A stretch of DNA of 64,000 bases from Cricetomys ansorgei (GCA_026225945.1 JAMJFZ010004031.1:8940001-9004000); one strand, 5' to 3'; shown: positions 1-11,662, counted from the stretch's first letter. Notes: generated from the letters alone by a model not told the origin. Program-made: numbers and translations.

Positions 1-235
1 AATGCCGTCTAGGTTTGTCATGCTGTCACTAATGGCAAGATTTCTTTTTATGAGGGCGAGTAACACTCTGTTTCATATACCACATTTTCTTCTCTGGATG
101 GATATTTAGATTGCTCCTGCATCTTGGCTTGTATGGATATTACTAGAAGTACACACATCACCTTGAGATATTTATTTTATTTCTTTTGGACATGAATACC
201 CAGATGGAGGTTGTCCATCATGTGGTTGTCTAGCT

Positions 236-467
236 TCATCATCATCATCCTCGTCATCATCATCCTCATCATCATCATCATCCTCGTCGTCGTCATCATC
301 ATCATCATCATCATCATCCTCATCATCATCACCAACACATCATCATCATCACCATCATCATCACCATCATCATCGTCATCATCATCCTCCTCCTCCTCAT
401 CATCATCCTCATCATTATCATCCTCATCATCATCATCATCCTCATCCTCATCATCATCATCATCATT
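236..467. repeat. (ATC)n/(TCC) microsatellite, imperfect
   Basis: About 230 bp of TCATCA triplets with interspersed TCC and TCG. It lies inside the old L1: L1-like sequence resumes on both sides. In frame it translates to runs of Ser, Ile or, on the minus strand, Asp/Glu; the 109 and 86 residue ORFs here are products of the repeat and not genes. Confidence 0.97.
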
Positions 468-732
468 TTGAAGCTTCCATGCTATTTTCAGTAGCGGTCC
501 CAACAATTCACATTCTCACTAACAGTGTTCAAGGGTTCCCTCTCCACAGCTCACTAACCTTTGTTACTTTATAATTTTAAAATGGCCATCCTAATAGATA
601 TGAAGTGACATCTCATTGGTTTGTATCTCTCTGGTAATTAACTGTTAATCACTTTTTCATATACCTGTTGGCTATTTATATATCGTTTTTAAAGAAATAT
701 CTCTTTGGCTTTGACCCACTTTGAAATTTATT

Positions 733-893
733 GGCCAGGTGGTAGTGGCATATGCCTTTAAGCCCAGCACTCAAGAGGCAGGGGCAGATGGATCTCTGTG
801 AGTTCAAGGCCAGCCTGGTCTACAAAGTGAATTCCAGAACAGCCAGAGTTACAACAGAGAAACACTATTTTGAAAAACCAAACTAAAATAAAA
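733..893 (+). mobile_element. B1 SINE
   Basis: Contains the B1 signature 'catatgcctttaagcccagcact' (diverged), 'ggatctctgtgagttcaagg' and 'ccagcctggtctacaaagtg', ending in an A-rich tail. It interrupts the old L1. Confidence 0.9.
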
Positions 894-1037
894 TAATTTA
901 TCTTTTATTTTATTTTCTATCTTTGCCATTGAGTTGTAAGAGTTTCTTGGGTATTTTAGACATTAATCTCTTGTCAAATAGATGGCTTACAAATGGTGTA
1001 GATTGTGTTTTCATTTGTTTTAAACAGCTAATTGTTA

Positions 1038-1213
1038 TTTTATTTTATGTGCATTGGTGTTATGCTTGCGTGTGTGTCTGTGTGAGGGTGTCAGATCCCC
1101 TGGAAATGGAGTTACAAACAGCTGTGAGCTGCCATGTGGTGCTGGGAATTGAACCGGGTCCTCTGGCAGAGCAGCTAGTGTGCTCTTAACCACTGAGCCA
1201 TATCTCTAAACCC
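1038..1213 (-). mobile_element. B2/B3-class SINE
   Basis: Reads as the reverse complement of a tRNA-derived B2/B3 element: 'ggagttacaaacagctgtga', 'gctgggaattgaacc' and a terminal 'cactgagccatatctct', which is the complement of the Pol III A-box end. Confidence 0.88.
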
Positions 1214-1397
1214 TGTGTTTTCATTTTTTAAAAAATTTTCTTTGCTACTCAAAAGTCTTTTAGCTTGATATACTCTTACCTGTTCATTTTTGCTTTTGTT
1301 GTTTGTGTTTCGCATGTCATATGCAAAATATTATCTCTAAGACCAATATCAGGAAGACCCATCACCAATGGTCTTTCCTAGGGATTTTATGCGTTGA

Positions 1398-2400
1398 GAT
1401 GCCCATCTATTATCCATTATTGTTATCACATTGATTCAATATAGCAACAGCCAGAACAACTAGGCAAGAAACTAATAAAAAGCATTCAAATCAGAAAGAA
1501 AAAGTTATCTCGGCAGATGCTATGGTTTTATATAAAAAACAGAATCTCAAAGACTCAACAAAAGCCTGTTAGAATTAATATATGAATTTAGTAAGGTTGC
1601 GAAATATGGCATCCATAAGTCAAAGGGTTTGCACCCGTGGGTGATAACGCACACCTGCACCCCAGCGTGTGGAACGCTGAGGCACGAGGACTGTGAGCTG
1701 GAGGTCAGCCTTGGCTTACTCTGGGCCACATAGTAAGACCTTATTACTCTAAGTCAGTTACATTTTGTACAACAGCAAGTGATTCAAAGGAAAGTTAAGA
1801 AGACAATCTCATGTAGGAATAAAATACTTGGGAATAAACTAAGGAGATGAAACTAATATACCGAAAACTATAGCACATTCATGAGGGGATTTAAGAAAGA
1901 CACAAATAAGTGGAAAGATATTTTGGGGAGGAAGAATTAATTTTACTACAATATCTATGTCACCTGAGACGAGCTTACAAATTCAATGAACCCCTATCAA
2001 AATACCAATATTCCTTTGTAGAAGTAGAAAAACATCCCCGGATTTATATTGGTCTACCAAAGACTCCGAATAACCAAAGTGTGTCAGGCAAAGGAACAGA
2101 CTTGGAGGCTTCACACTACAAAGCTGCAGTAATTAAAACGGTATGATACTGACATGAAGACAAACACGGAGGAACAGGACAGACAGACCTGCATGTATAG
2201 TCAACTGATCTTCAACAAGAGTGCCAAGGGTACGCAGTGGTGGAAAGGCAGTCATGCTAACAGTGTTGTGAAAAGGGAAAACTAAATATCCAGATGGATC
2301 TTTATTCTATATCATATACAAATATTGACTCAAAGTTGATAAAAGACTTAAATATAAAACTCCAAGAAATCAGAGAGGAATTTTCTTCTTTCCATCCCTA
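1398..2400 (+). mobile_element. Old L1 ORF2 fragment, sense (inverted 5' part)
   Basis: Sense-strand match to the C-terminal half of L1 ORF2: landmarks are the segments at about 1425-1615 and 1760-2390, with a stretch resembling 'ttcaatgaacccctatcaaa' and 'caaaataccaatattccttt'. The 78-residue ORF at 1910-2146 is a piece of this decayed reverse transcriptase. A SINE at 1626-1750 splits it. The right end corresponds to about the same L1 coordinate as the left end of the neighbouring antisense part. Confidence 0.75.
1626..1750 (+). mobile_element. Diverged B1-like (7SL-derived) SINE
   Basis: Resembles a proto-B1/B1: 'gataacgcacacctgcaccc', 'aacgctgaggcacgaggac', 'ctgggccacatagtaagacc'. Strongly mutated; family uncertain. 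Confidence 0.6.
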
Positions 2401-4165
2401 GGGGTTAAGAAAAGTTAGAACCCATGGGACAAGGTAGCCAGTGGTCCCAGCAGGACTTTGGGCTGTTTCTCCATGATGAGAGCAGCAGAGGGATTCTGGA
2501 GGAGATGAAGAACAGTTCTGGAGCTGTGGAGTCTGCCTGGGTCTTGCCTTGGCTAGTAACACTTGCTAGTATCTTGCCTTTGCCAAGTGTTTAACTCAGG
2601 GCATGGAAGAGGTCTATTTTGGTTAAAGCCAACGTGGAGCTGAATGCTAGTGTTTTAGATAAGAAATTGAGATCTGAAAACTCTGGGAAGGAAAGACATG
2701 CCTTGCCTCAAGAGGGTGGGGGATTTGAAGGAACTTACTAGATCACAATTCCCTAAGAGCAGGGTCACTATGATCAAAGATTTTCTTCTTTCTTTTACAC
2801 AGTGGCATGCTCCAAAGACCCACTCATACAGCAAAAAAAAGGAGCAAATGAGCCAGGTCTGCCTCCTTGAGGATCACTGTGTCGACTTTCTCTGCGTCCT
2901 TTTTCCAAAATGATATGATTTAGTTCCTAAGATAAATCTCTCCTAGGAAGAGTGGACTTCCTTGGTCTAAGTAAGATTTCCTATCTTCTTAACCATCCTA
3001 CACATTTCTAAGAAGAACAGTATGCACCAGCCCCATCCTGTTTCCAATTGGGCTTTGTTCTATTGGCTGGAGAGAACTAATCCATTCTCCCATGGGCAAC
3101 ATCAAAGGAAAGATGGCAGGGTTTTCAGGGCTGGAGAGTGTCAGTGGTTGTTAGACTACAGGTCTACAAATGGGAGCATTGCATTTGTTATAAATGTTTG
3201 ATTGGACTCACACTAGGATAAACAACATGCTGGGTGATGGTCCTGCAGTAAACATACTAGACAGTCCACTCTCTACAGGTGTTTTACATATAGGATTCTT
3301 TTATGTGTAAAACCGGGGAGAAAACAGCTGTTCCCCAGCCCTTCCTCTCCCAGCAGGCCTTTTCTTTAAAGAATAATGAATATATATTGCTCCCTTCTCT
3401 ATTTCTGCTGCCACAAAGATTGTATCCAGGAGGCATGTGATTCCAGAAGATCCATTTGATGATGGGTGAATACTACGAATTAATTTGGCTGAATTTCTGG
3501 AAGTTGCACCCAACTATCCTGTCCTCTTTGAAGTGCCACATAAGATGGCAATTTGACGGCTGCTGGCCTTCTGCAGTCTCTTTTGTGGCAGATGAAAGGA
3601 CCAACATCATGTAAATCACTATAGCATTCAGGCTTTCTGCATACATTGTTTCTTCACGGAACAAATCCGTGTTGGTGGGAAGGTGACCCGTGTGTCTTAA
3701 CTGGAACAAGAAGTGTGGGAGGCTAATAGGACACCATGGAACCTCTGTCAAGCTTTTTGACTTGGTGGAACAGCTCTCCTTGGTGGAGAGCTAACTGCTG
3801 GGGTCATTAGGTGAGTGTCCACTGGGTATCTGCTACATTGTGACAAGAGACATGAGCCCAGATGGTAGCCCTAGAATTCAGCTGCTCACCAGAATTGACT
3901 TTGCTAATATGGTGGCTGTGTCTGTCGGGAATAGGAAGAAAGGAATGTAACATTGAGTTGAGAGCATTCCTGGACTTAAAAGGATTATGAACTGGGCGTA
4001 CTTGCTACTTTCTGAGTCCTTCTGTCTTGTTTATGACAGAACTTGGATCCAAGAATTCTCAAACTTGGCTTAGAGGTAGTGTGACTCCAGGTAAACAGCT
4101 TTGCTCATATCTGATAAAAATTCAGTAATTTCCTTCAATTGGGTGTAGCATTTTTTTTTGTAGTA
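2401..4165. other. Unrecognised, gene-free stretch
   Basis: No SINE, L1 or exon signature was recognised. The ORFs of 71, 70 and 92 codons lack splice signals, family resemblance or codon bias I could detect. Base composition is ordinary. It may contain decayed LTR material. Confidence 0.4.
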
Positions 4166-4169
4166 AAAA

Positions 4170-4355
4170 TTTTCATTTATTGTGTCTGTATGTATGTATG
4201 CTTCCATACGCCACAGTGAGCGTGTGGGGGTCAGAGGACAACTTTGTGGAGTCGACTCTCTCCTTTCACCTTTGAGTGGGGCCTAGGAATTGAACTCAGA
4301 GTGTCAGGCTTGCAGAGCCCCAGATGTAGCCCCCAGATACGGCATTTCTCCCAGG
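4170..4355 (-). mobile_element. B3-class SINE
   Basis: Has the rodent B3 signature 'gtcagaggacaactttgtgg', then 'aattgaactcagagtgtcag' leading toward a mutated tRNA-like end. Confidence 0.75.
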
Positions 4356-4444
4356 ATTTTCTGCTCTAGCTGATGGTTGATGCTCATTGTTATGTAGACA
4401 GGCCAGTGGCTATGTCTATGCTTGAAACAATACATTCATTCTGT

Positions 4445-4561
4445 GCATAGTACTTGAAAAGCTGGTGGAAGCTCAGATGGGGGGATTAGTGTGAACTGGA
4501 GGCTACCCTGGGCTACGTACTAAGTTCCAGGCCAGTCAGAGCTTCATAGTAAGATCTCATT
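4445..4561 (+). mobile_element. Diverged B1-like SINE
   Basis: Weak B1 pattern: 'aactggaggctaccctgggc', 'cagagcttcatagtaagatc'. Followed directly by a TA/TG-rich microsatellite. Confidence 0.5.
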
Positions 4562-4576
4562 AGGAAGCCCTTTAAG

Positions 4577-4577
4577 G

Positions 4578-4622
<45 letters not shown>

Positions 4623-4651
4623 ATATGTGTACATATATATATATATATATG
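4577..4651. repeat. (ATATGT)n / (AT)n microsatellite
   Basis: Seven or more near-perfect ATATGT hexamers followed by an AT dinucleotide run. Confidence 0.95.
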
Positions 4652-5561
4652 AAGTATCAGAGATTTTCCTTGTATAGGGATAGTGTAAATGTACCTGTGA
4701 TCTGGATTTACACTCTGGGTACAATTCTACCAACTTTTCTCAGCTCCAAGCAATCGCTCGCACTGCTCTCCAGTTAAAAGTCTCTTACCCGCATCAGAGG
4801 AACATTTTAGTCTTCCAAGCAGTTGCCTGACAAGGGCTGCTGTCTCCAGTGCCTCCTCCTCCAACGCTTGTTTCTGCTTTCAGGAAATAAAACTCATAAA
4901 TAATTTTCTAAAAACCCCAAGAAACCATCATAAAATAGACCCTCACAGTTTATAATTCAGTAGGTTTTGGTAACAAACAACATTGCAACCATGACCACCA
5001 TGTAATCCCAGAATACTTCTATCACCTCAAAGAGAAACTCTGCACCCATTAGCTGTAGCTCCTCATTGTCTCGCCTCTCAGATCAGCAACTGCCAATCTA
5101 CTTGTGTGTCCATGGCTGTGCCCATTCTGGCATTTCATGTAAATGGTATCAAGTGTGTGGTATTTTGTATCTGACCTTTTTTTTTTTTTCACTTAATGAT
5201 TTCAAGGTGTATGAGTAGTTTAGCATGATGTTTTTAATGGCTTAGCAATATTCCATTATGTGGCAATTACCATGTTTTGTTTATCGGTTTCTCCGTTGAT
5301 GGACATATGAATTGTTTCCCCTTTTGAAGCTTTTGAGTATTGTTGCTGTGGAACATTCAAGAACACAGGTTCTTGTGTGGAAATGTATTTCCAATGCTCT
5401 TCGGAATATACTTAGGAATAGGGTTACTGGAGCAGACGGTAACTATTTGAGAAACTGCCAGATTGTTTGCACAGTGGTTGAAGCACTTGCTATCCCCACT
5501 CTCGGTGCATAAGGGTTCCGGTGTCTCCATATTGTTCCCAACACTGACACATCCATTGTTA

Positions 5562-5708
5562 TTTATTTTTATTTTTACTTTTTTAGGCAGGGACTCACTA
5601 TGGCTTAGAATTGGCTATTTAGACCAGGCTGGCCTCAAACTCACAGAGATCTGCCTGCTTCTGCCTCCTGAGTGCTGGGATTAAAGGTGTGCTTCACCAC
5701 TCCTGGCT
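5562..5708 (-). mobile_element. B1 SINE
   Basis: Reverse-strand B1: 'gaccaggctggcctcaaact', 'gagtgctgggattaaaggtg'. A 9 bp TTGTTATTT is present at 5556-5564 and again at 5708-5716, a plausible target-site duplication. Confidence 0.92.
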
Positions 5709-5792
5709 TGTTATTTTTTTCTCGTTCTAGCTTTCCTTGTAGTTATGAAGTGAAATCTCATCATCTTCTGATTTCTGTATTTCTAAGATTAA

Positions 5793-6000
5793 TTTTTTAA
5801 TTTACGTGCACAGGTGTTTTGCTTGCATGTATGTCTGTGCACCACGTGTGTGCCTGAAGCCGTGAGGCTAGAAGAGGGTGTTGGCTCCCTGAAACCGGAG
5901 TTACGGACGGTTGTGAGTTGCCATGTGGGAGCTGGGATTGAACCTGAGTCTTCCAGAAGAGCAGCCGATGCACTTACTCACTGAGTCACCCCTTCAGCCC
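5793..6000 (-). mobile_element. B2/B3-class SINE
   Basis: Full-looking reverse-strand element with 'gagttgccatgtgggagctg' and the terminal 'cactgagtcaccccttcagc'. Flanks share a diverged ctgat(tt)ctgtatttt, probably the target duplication. Confidence 0.9.
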
Positions 6001-6187
6001 TGATCTGTATTTTTGAATACAAATTAGCAACGTTGAGCGAAACCACTCTTGGCTTGTTATCTTTTTCTTCATTCTAGCTTTCTTTCTTGTTGTGAAGTGA
6101 TATCTCGCTGTCATGCTCTGATTTCTATTTTGTATTAACTTTTTTGAGGAACTCAAAATCCTCAATCCATGTTTAAATTGAGCTATA

Positions 6188-6412
6188 ACTTGGAACGTGG
6201 CTCGGTGGCTCACTGCTCTTGCAGTGCACAGGGGTTCAGTTCCCCGCACCCAAATGGTGTCTCAGGACAACCTGTAACTCTGGTGCCAGAAGATCTAAGG
6301 AATTCTTCTGGCCTCCGTGGGCTCCTGCACACACGTGGTGATGTAAACTCACACATGTTCTCGTACACTCACACATATTCATAAATAAAAACAAATAAGT
6401 AAATCTTGAAAA
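6188..6412 (+). mobile_element. B3-class SINE
   Basis: Begins 'tggaacgtggctcggtggct' (tRNA A-box-like) and ends with an AATAAA-rich tail after 'cacacatgttctcgtacact'. Opposite orientation to its SINE neighbours. Confidence 0.8.
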
Positions 6413-7112
6413 CAGAACTTGAGCTGTCTTCTCATTACTGAGCTTTAGCCTGGACACATGATTTGTAAATACTTTCTCCTATTCTATACATTGCCTTTTA
6501 GTTTTTTAATGACTCACATAGCCTTTAATTTTGATGAAGCTTAATTTATCTACTTTTTTAGTTTGCTTGTATTTTATGTGTCTTAATTAAGAAAACACTG
6601 CTCATCTGAGGCCATGAAGGTACAAGGTACAAGGTACAGCTATAGGGCTTTTTAAAAAAAGACATTACATAGTTTTAATTCCTACACTTAGGTCTTTGGT
6701 CTATTTTGGATTCACTCTGTATATAATGTGAGCTAGGAGCCTAGCTTCATTCTTTTGGCTGTGGATACTTACTAATGTTTTATAAGCATTTTTGCTTCTA
6801 TTTAAAAGCCTTTGAAAGTATGGAAAGAGAACTGAATCATTCTGAAAAATACCAGAGTCCAGCACAGCCATGCACCATGTAGCATTCTTGTCAATGACAA
6901 CTGTGTGGTGAGAGTGGTCCCAAATGATTATAGCCCGGTTGAAAAACTCCTAACAGCATCTCACCTAACAGTAGCTCACAGCATCTCCCAGATTCAGGAA
7001 TAAACAAACATACTGTGTTGTCAGGTCCACAAAATCCAGCACTTCCAACTGTAAATGATGACGGTAAAATATGTTCATTTACTATACTCCACTTTCTACA
7101 GTTACTGTAGAG

Positions 7113-7305
7113 CAGTGGTTCTCAACCTGTGGGTTAGGACCATCGGAAAACACCTATTTCTGATGATCCTAGGAACTGAGGCACTGCTCAGTAGTAAAAC
7201 TACAGTTAATGAAATAGCAATGAAAATAATTTTATGGTTGGAGATCACTACAACATGAGGAACTGTATTAAAGGGTTGGGGCATTAGGAAGGTTGAGAAC
7301 CACTG
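7113..7305. mobile_element. URR1-type hAT DNA transposon (non-autonomous)
   Basis: 193 bp element with inverted ends CAGTGGTTCTCAACC and GGTTGAGAACCACTG, the hallmark of rodent URR1 (hAT-Charlie). The flanks repeat TGTAGAG (7106-7112 and 7306-7312), in line with the 8 bp duplication of hAT elements less one mutated base. No transposase. Confidence 0.95.
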
Positions 7306-7312
7306 TGTAGAG

Positions 7313-8170
7313 TGTACTTCCACTTTGCTTGCTGTGGATACACAAGCAGCACCTTTCATAACATCTATTTCCTATGTCTCTGATTGCAACATGTTCACTT
7401 ATGCTTGATTTAATCTCCTGTTGTTCTGTTCATCATGGCCCTAGTATCACTGGGATATATACCTCATAGCCTGAGTGTGTAGTTGGAAATACTACTAGGT
7501 TTGTATATGGGCACTCTATCCAGTTTACAGGACACCCTAATGACAATTCTCAGAATGTATCCTTTTCATTAGACAGTATGTGTCTGTATGGCTGAATTAT
7601 TAATAAACTGGGGCTTCAGAATTTTCTAATGTCTAGGTCTACATCCAAGTTACATTTCTGCCCTCTGCTGCCCCAGCCAGGGGAAACAAAGTTTCTTTGT
7701 TTAACTTCATAATCATTTCAGCATTACAGATATTTAACTTCTCTGGAATACTAAGGGTCCACAGTTTCTGGTAGTCCATGCAAATAATTTTTAAAGAGCA
7801 AACTGCTTGGGCCAATTATTAATCCTATAGTTGGTAGTTGGTATTCTAAACCAGAAGCAGATATAATATTTAACCAACAGTGAGCAGTAATTTTTATATG
7901 TCTTATTTTAGCATGACTTTAAGATCACTTTCTCTTCTTTTATAGAAATGATTAGACAGCCAATACCTTCAATTTTACATTCCTGTTCTGTGGCGTTTAT
8001 TGACTTAAGTCAATTGTAATTGTGTTAGTCTGAATACTGGTGTGCTCTCCATAATGCATCCTTGCCTGCTTGCAACTAGAATAATGGAGTTAGTTTATTT
8101 AGAAATGGCCATGAAGTTTCTCATCCCAATAAATATAATACAAATACAAATACAAAACAAAAATAATACA
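7313..8170. other. Unrecognised intergenic stretch
   Basis: AT-rich, no SINE or exon identified. Also true for 6800-7112. Confidence 0.4.
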
Positions 8171-8175
8171 AGTAA

Positions 8176-8330
8176 AAGCTGAGCGTAATGGCACAGGCCT
8201 TTAATCACAACACTCAAGAGGCAGAAAGCTGTAAGTTTGAAGCTAGCCTGGCCTATATAGCAAATTCCAGACTAGCCAGGGCTACATAGTAAGATCCTGT
8301 CTCAAAACAAAACAAAATGAAACACAAAAG
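8176..8330 (+). mobile_element. B1 SINE
   Basis: Diverged B1: 'cctttaatcacaacactcaa', 'ctagcctggcctatatagca', 'agggctacatagtaagatcc', with an A-rich tail. Confidence 0.85.
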
Positions 8331-10160
8331 AATTTCAAACAAGGAAAGTTTGTCTTCTGCCCCACTTTTAAAAATGAATGCAACTTCCACTTCAGCACTC
8401 TTGGCCAAGAAAAATCTTTGCTACCTTTGAAATTTATAGGAAAAAACAAGCACATAGAACATGGCGCCTATATTCCTCAAAGACATTCAGACTAAAGCCA
8501 CTCTCTAACCTGCCTCTGTGGAAATGGCATTCTAACAAGCAGACACTATGAGCAAGAATGTGAATTATTGATGTACCATAGCATTGCCACCAGTAGACCA
8601 CGAAATCTATTAAAAAATTCTTTTACATACACAGCAGAATCTCTGGTGGCACGGTGCACTCTCAAGGCCACACATATGCCATGAAAACACTGATGGAGCC
8701 GCTACTGCTCTGCCTGTTTGCTCATAGTATATATCATTATTCAAGAAATTTAAGAACCATAATGATGGAAAATCACACAGAAAGAAAAGAGAAGGAACGC
8801 AGACTCTGTCAGCAACGAGGGCGACATTTTTATTCAAGAGGTCCCTAATGATGGAAAATCACAGTGAAAGGCAGAGACAAAACTGGGTTTTCATAAAAGC
8901 TCCGACACACACCAGTTATACAAGTAGGAGAACAGCCATAGCAGTCGCAGGAAAATAAAGAAAAACAAAATTAACGAGACAAGTTGTACTGGGGCTGACA
9001 CACAAAACAGCAACAAATCACAGCGCATTCTGAAGATTAATTTCAAGGAATCTTCTGAGATAAGCAGGAAGACAGACAGCATCAATATTAATGATGCTGA
9101 AATGGAACTCTCCGAAAGAGCCACGGCATAAAACAGCACATGAAATGTTTTGTTTTTAAATGGGTTGTAGATTGGATCACAGGACCATCAGGAAAATGAA
9201 GGGACATCATAACAGGGCCAGCTGTGTGATGAGCAATTACAACATCCGTGTTAAAATCCCCAGCGTAAAAGAAAAACATCAGTAGGGAAATAAAAGAAAA
9301 TGTCAACAGTCTGCAGATGAGGTAGGAGAAAGTAAAGAACGGATTTTATTGAGACTCAATTGCTTGCACTGTGTCTAGATCGACTATCTTTGATAAAGCA
9401 GACAACAGGCATTTGAAGAAAAATGAGAATTTGATTTTCTTGTGCATCCTTGTATTGCATTCCCTCCCCTTCAGATGGACAGCTAGGGCAGCCTGGGAGT
9501 CAGCCCAATGCTTCCAGTGCTTAAACTAGTTGCTGGTTGTAGATACTTCTGGAAGCTATGTAAATGCGACAGGTTCCTACAGATTTGCCGGTGTGTCTCT
9601 CATATACTTTTATAATTCCAAATTTTAAATCAATAGTTTAAATGTGCAACAACGTGGTCCACTTAGTTCTATGTTACAGTCTACAATTTTATGACAGATT
9701 TGCTATTAAAGGGCAAATGATCCTTATTTGTTGGTCTGATGGAGTTCTGAGCTCTAGTTTTATAAGTCCATGGGCTGCACAGCAACACATCATGGCAACG
9801 TCCACTGTTCTGTGTACCACAGAGGAAAAGAACACCCACCTCAAGCTCCTCTCCTCACATAACTACACGACATGTATGATTGCAGGGGAGTGAACCATTT
9901 TAACAACTCGCTGAGCCAAAGCAAAGTCTGCATGGAGGGGATAGAAGAGCAGAGTGATGATTGTCTTCAATCCTGTAAGGCCAAGTTCCTTGCCCGTACC
10001 CCTGTCCCCAGAAGACAGGTGGGAGGGTCTGGCCATCCCTGGAGAACTAAGACAACCTTTCACAAAGCTTTGTTCTACGGAAGCCCATGAGGAAATAATG
10101 TTAGCACCGAGGCCATTTGAAAATAGGTACATGGATTCTCTCAAATTCTTTCCTTCGTGA
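8331..10160. other. Unrecognised intergenic stretch
   Basis: No recognised repeat or gene. A short motif (aatgatggaaaatcaca) occurs at about 8761 and 8848, inside what looks like a diverged local duplication of roughly 85 bp. ORFs here are short and unsupported; the 122-codon minus ORF at 9863-10231 runs into a SINE. Confidence 0.4.
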
Positions 10161-10620
10161 TGTGGCGCCCAGCTACAAATGATAGCACGTCTGTAATACC
10201 AACACTTGAGAGACTGAGGCAGGAGAATCATGATCTTGAAGTCAGGTGTTGATATGGTGACCTGAATAAGAATGCCTCTCCAGAGACTCGGATGTTTGAA
10301 TACTCTGTGGTGGAACAGTTTGGGAAGGATTAGCCAGTTTGTTGGAGGATGTGCATCACTGGGGGCAGGCTTTGATGTTTCAAAAGAATCATGCCATTCT
10401 CACTGTACTCTGCCTCCCAATTGTGGATCCAGATGTGAGCTCTCAGCTGTTCCTGCTGCCCTGCCTTTGATCCATCATCACGGACTCTAGTCCGTGGAAA
10501 CTGTAAGCTCAGTCAAATGCTTTCTTTTGTAAGTTGCCTTGGTTATGGTGTTTTGTCACAGCAATAAGAAAGTGACTAATGTAGTTAGTTACATAGAGAG
10601 AACTTGTCTTAGAATGGAAA
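10161..10620 (+). mobile_element. B1/B4-like SINE split by an LTR
   Basis: Left half 10161-10249 ('ttgagagactgaggcaggag') and a short right remnant at about 10585-10620 ('catagagagaacttgtctta') flank a MaLR-type LTR. The two parts read as one element interrupted by the LTR. Confidence 0.6.
10250..10583 (+). mobile_element. ORR1-like MaLR solo LTR
   Basis: Matches rodent ORR1 landmarks: 'ggtggaacagtttgggaagg', 'atcactgggggcaggctttg', 'tttgtaagttgccttggtta', 'gcaataagaaagtgactaa'. Only one LTR, with no internal region. Confidence 0.85.
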
Positions 10621-10632
10621 AGAAAAGAATAT

Positions 10633-10635
10633 AGG

Positions 10636-10670
<35 letters not shown>

Positions 10671-10685
10671 GTAGATAGATAGAGA
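10633..10685. repeat. (GATA)n microsatellite
   Basis: About 13 GATA/TAGA units with one GGTAGATA interruption. Confidence 0.97.
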
Positions 10686-11342
10686 AAGTTGTATTATCTT
10701 CCCTTTGAATGTTGGCTAGATTTAATGAGAAATAGATTATGATGAAGAAAGTGATGGATATTAAAGACCCTGGGGTTTCATCTTTGCTCTCTTGAACCGT
10801 TCACTGTGAGGAGAGCGGGTGTCATTTCCCAAGGACACCTAACAAGTCCTGTGGAGAGGCCCACCTGGCAAAGAACTGAAGCCTCCTAAGAAACAGAGGC
10901 CTTCTGCCAGGAACGATGTAAATGAGCCATGCATTAGCCCAAGTCGAGCTTCAGATGACAGTATCTCTAGCTAACATTTTGGGGTAGATGGTTGTGGGAA
11001 TAAGAAAACGTAATAATTTTGTAGCCAAAACGTGGCAAAGTTCCTGACTCCTCCAGTTACAGAAAGCATCCTCCCAGAGAGCTCTCTACCCCATGGGCTA
11101 GCAATTCATGCCTTTACAAGTTGTCAAGCACCTGCCAGGGCTATAGGAAAACTGGATATATTTTCACTTATCAGAAAAATAGTACTTGGCTTCAAAGTTG
11201 GACTATATATTAAGAGAGAAGCAAGGCTAGAAGCAAGTAGTTAGGAAGGCAGAATAGCAAGGACTAAAATTTTCAGCCAGTTGGATAAAGCTTTTCTGCC
11301 AAAACCATTTATTTTACTCCTTGTTATAAGATACAAGGAAGT
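10686..11342. other. Unrecognised intergenic stretch
   Basis: No repeat, exon or regulatory motif identified. Confidence 0.4.
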
Positions 11343-11443
11343 CAGTCGGCAGTGGTGGCACATGCCTTTGATCTCAGCACTTGCATAAAGAGTTCAAGGA
11401 GAACCCAAGTTGCATAGTAGAAGCACCAGTTCAAATAAACAAA
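11343..11443 (+). mobile_element. B1 SINE, internally shortened
   Basis: 'ggcagtggtggcacatgcct' then an abrupt shift to the 3' part and an AAACAAACAAC tail. Confidence 0.75.
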
Positions 11444-11525
11444 CAACAAACACCCCAAAAAGCAAAAGTAACAATACAAATTCCTTAGAAATTATAAGAA
11501 TGCTTACATAGTCCAGAGAGTAAAG

Positions 11526-11662
11526 TTTTTTGTTTTTTTTTTTTGTAGTTCTGGCTGTCCTGGAACTCACTATGTAGACCGGGTTGGCCTTGAACTCACA
11601 GTTATCCTCTTGCCTCTGCCTCCTGAGTACTGGAATTAAAACATGCTTCACTATGTGTCACT
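11526..11662 (-). mobile_element. B1 SINE
   Basis: Poly-T start, 'ctgtcctggaactcactatg', 'gcctctgcctcctgagtact'. Confidence 0.92.

Larger units (their letters stand above)
1..1397 (-). mobile_element. Old L1 3' region, antisense (part of a 5'-inverted copy)
   Basis: The + strand reads like the reverse complement of the end of L1 ORF2 and 3' UTR of ancient mammalian (L1M-type) elements: about 1-235, 468-730, 895-1035 and 1214-1397 run collinearly once the intervening insertions (ATC microsatellite, B1, B2/B3) are removed. The copy is heavily mutated and has no ORF. It meets a sense-orientation ORF2 segment at about 1397/1398. Confidence 0.75.
4870..6800 (-). mobile_element. Old L1M-type 3' region, antisense, with three nested SINEs
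   Basis: The + strand follows the reverse complement of an ancient L1 3' UTR and ORF2 end: 4920-5555 (landmark 'gcaatattccattatgtggc', then 'tgatggacatatgaattgtt'), about 6060-6185, and 6420-6790 (landmark 'taggtctttggtctattttg'). The SINEs at 5562, 5793 and 6188 were inserted later. The copy is non-coding. Confidence 0.75.

Noticed and set aside
177..506. Acidic Asp/Glu-rich ORF of 109 codons
   Set aside because: It is the antisense translation of the ATC microsatellite.
1910..2146. 78-codon ORF as a gene
   Set aside because: It is a piece of decayed L1 ORF2 with stops on either side.
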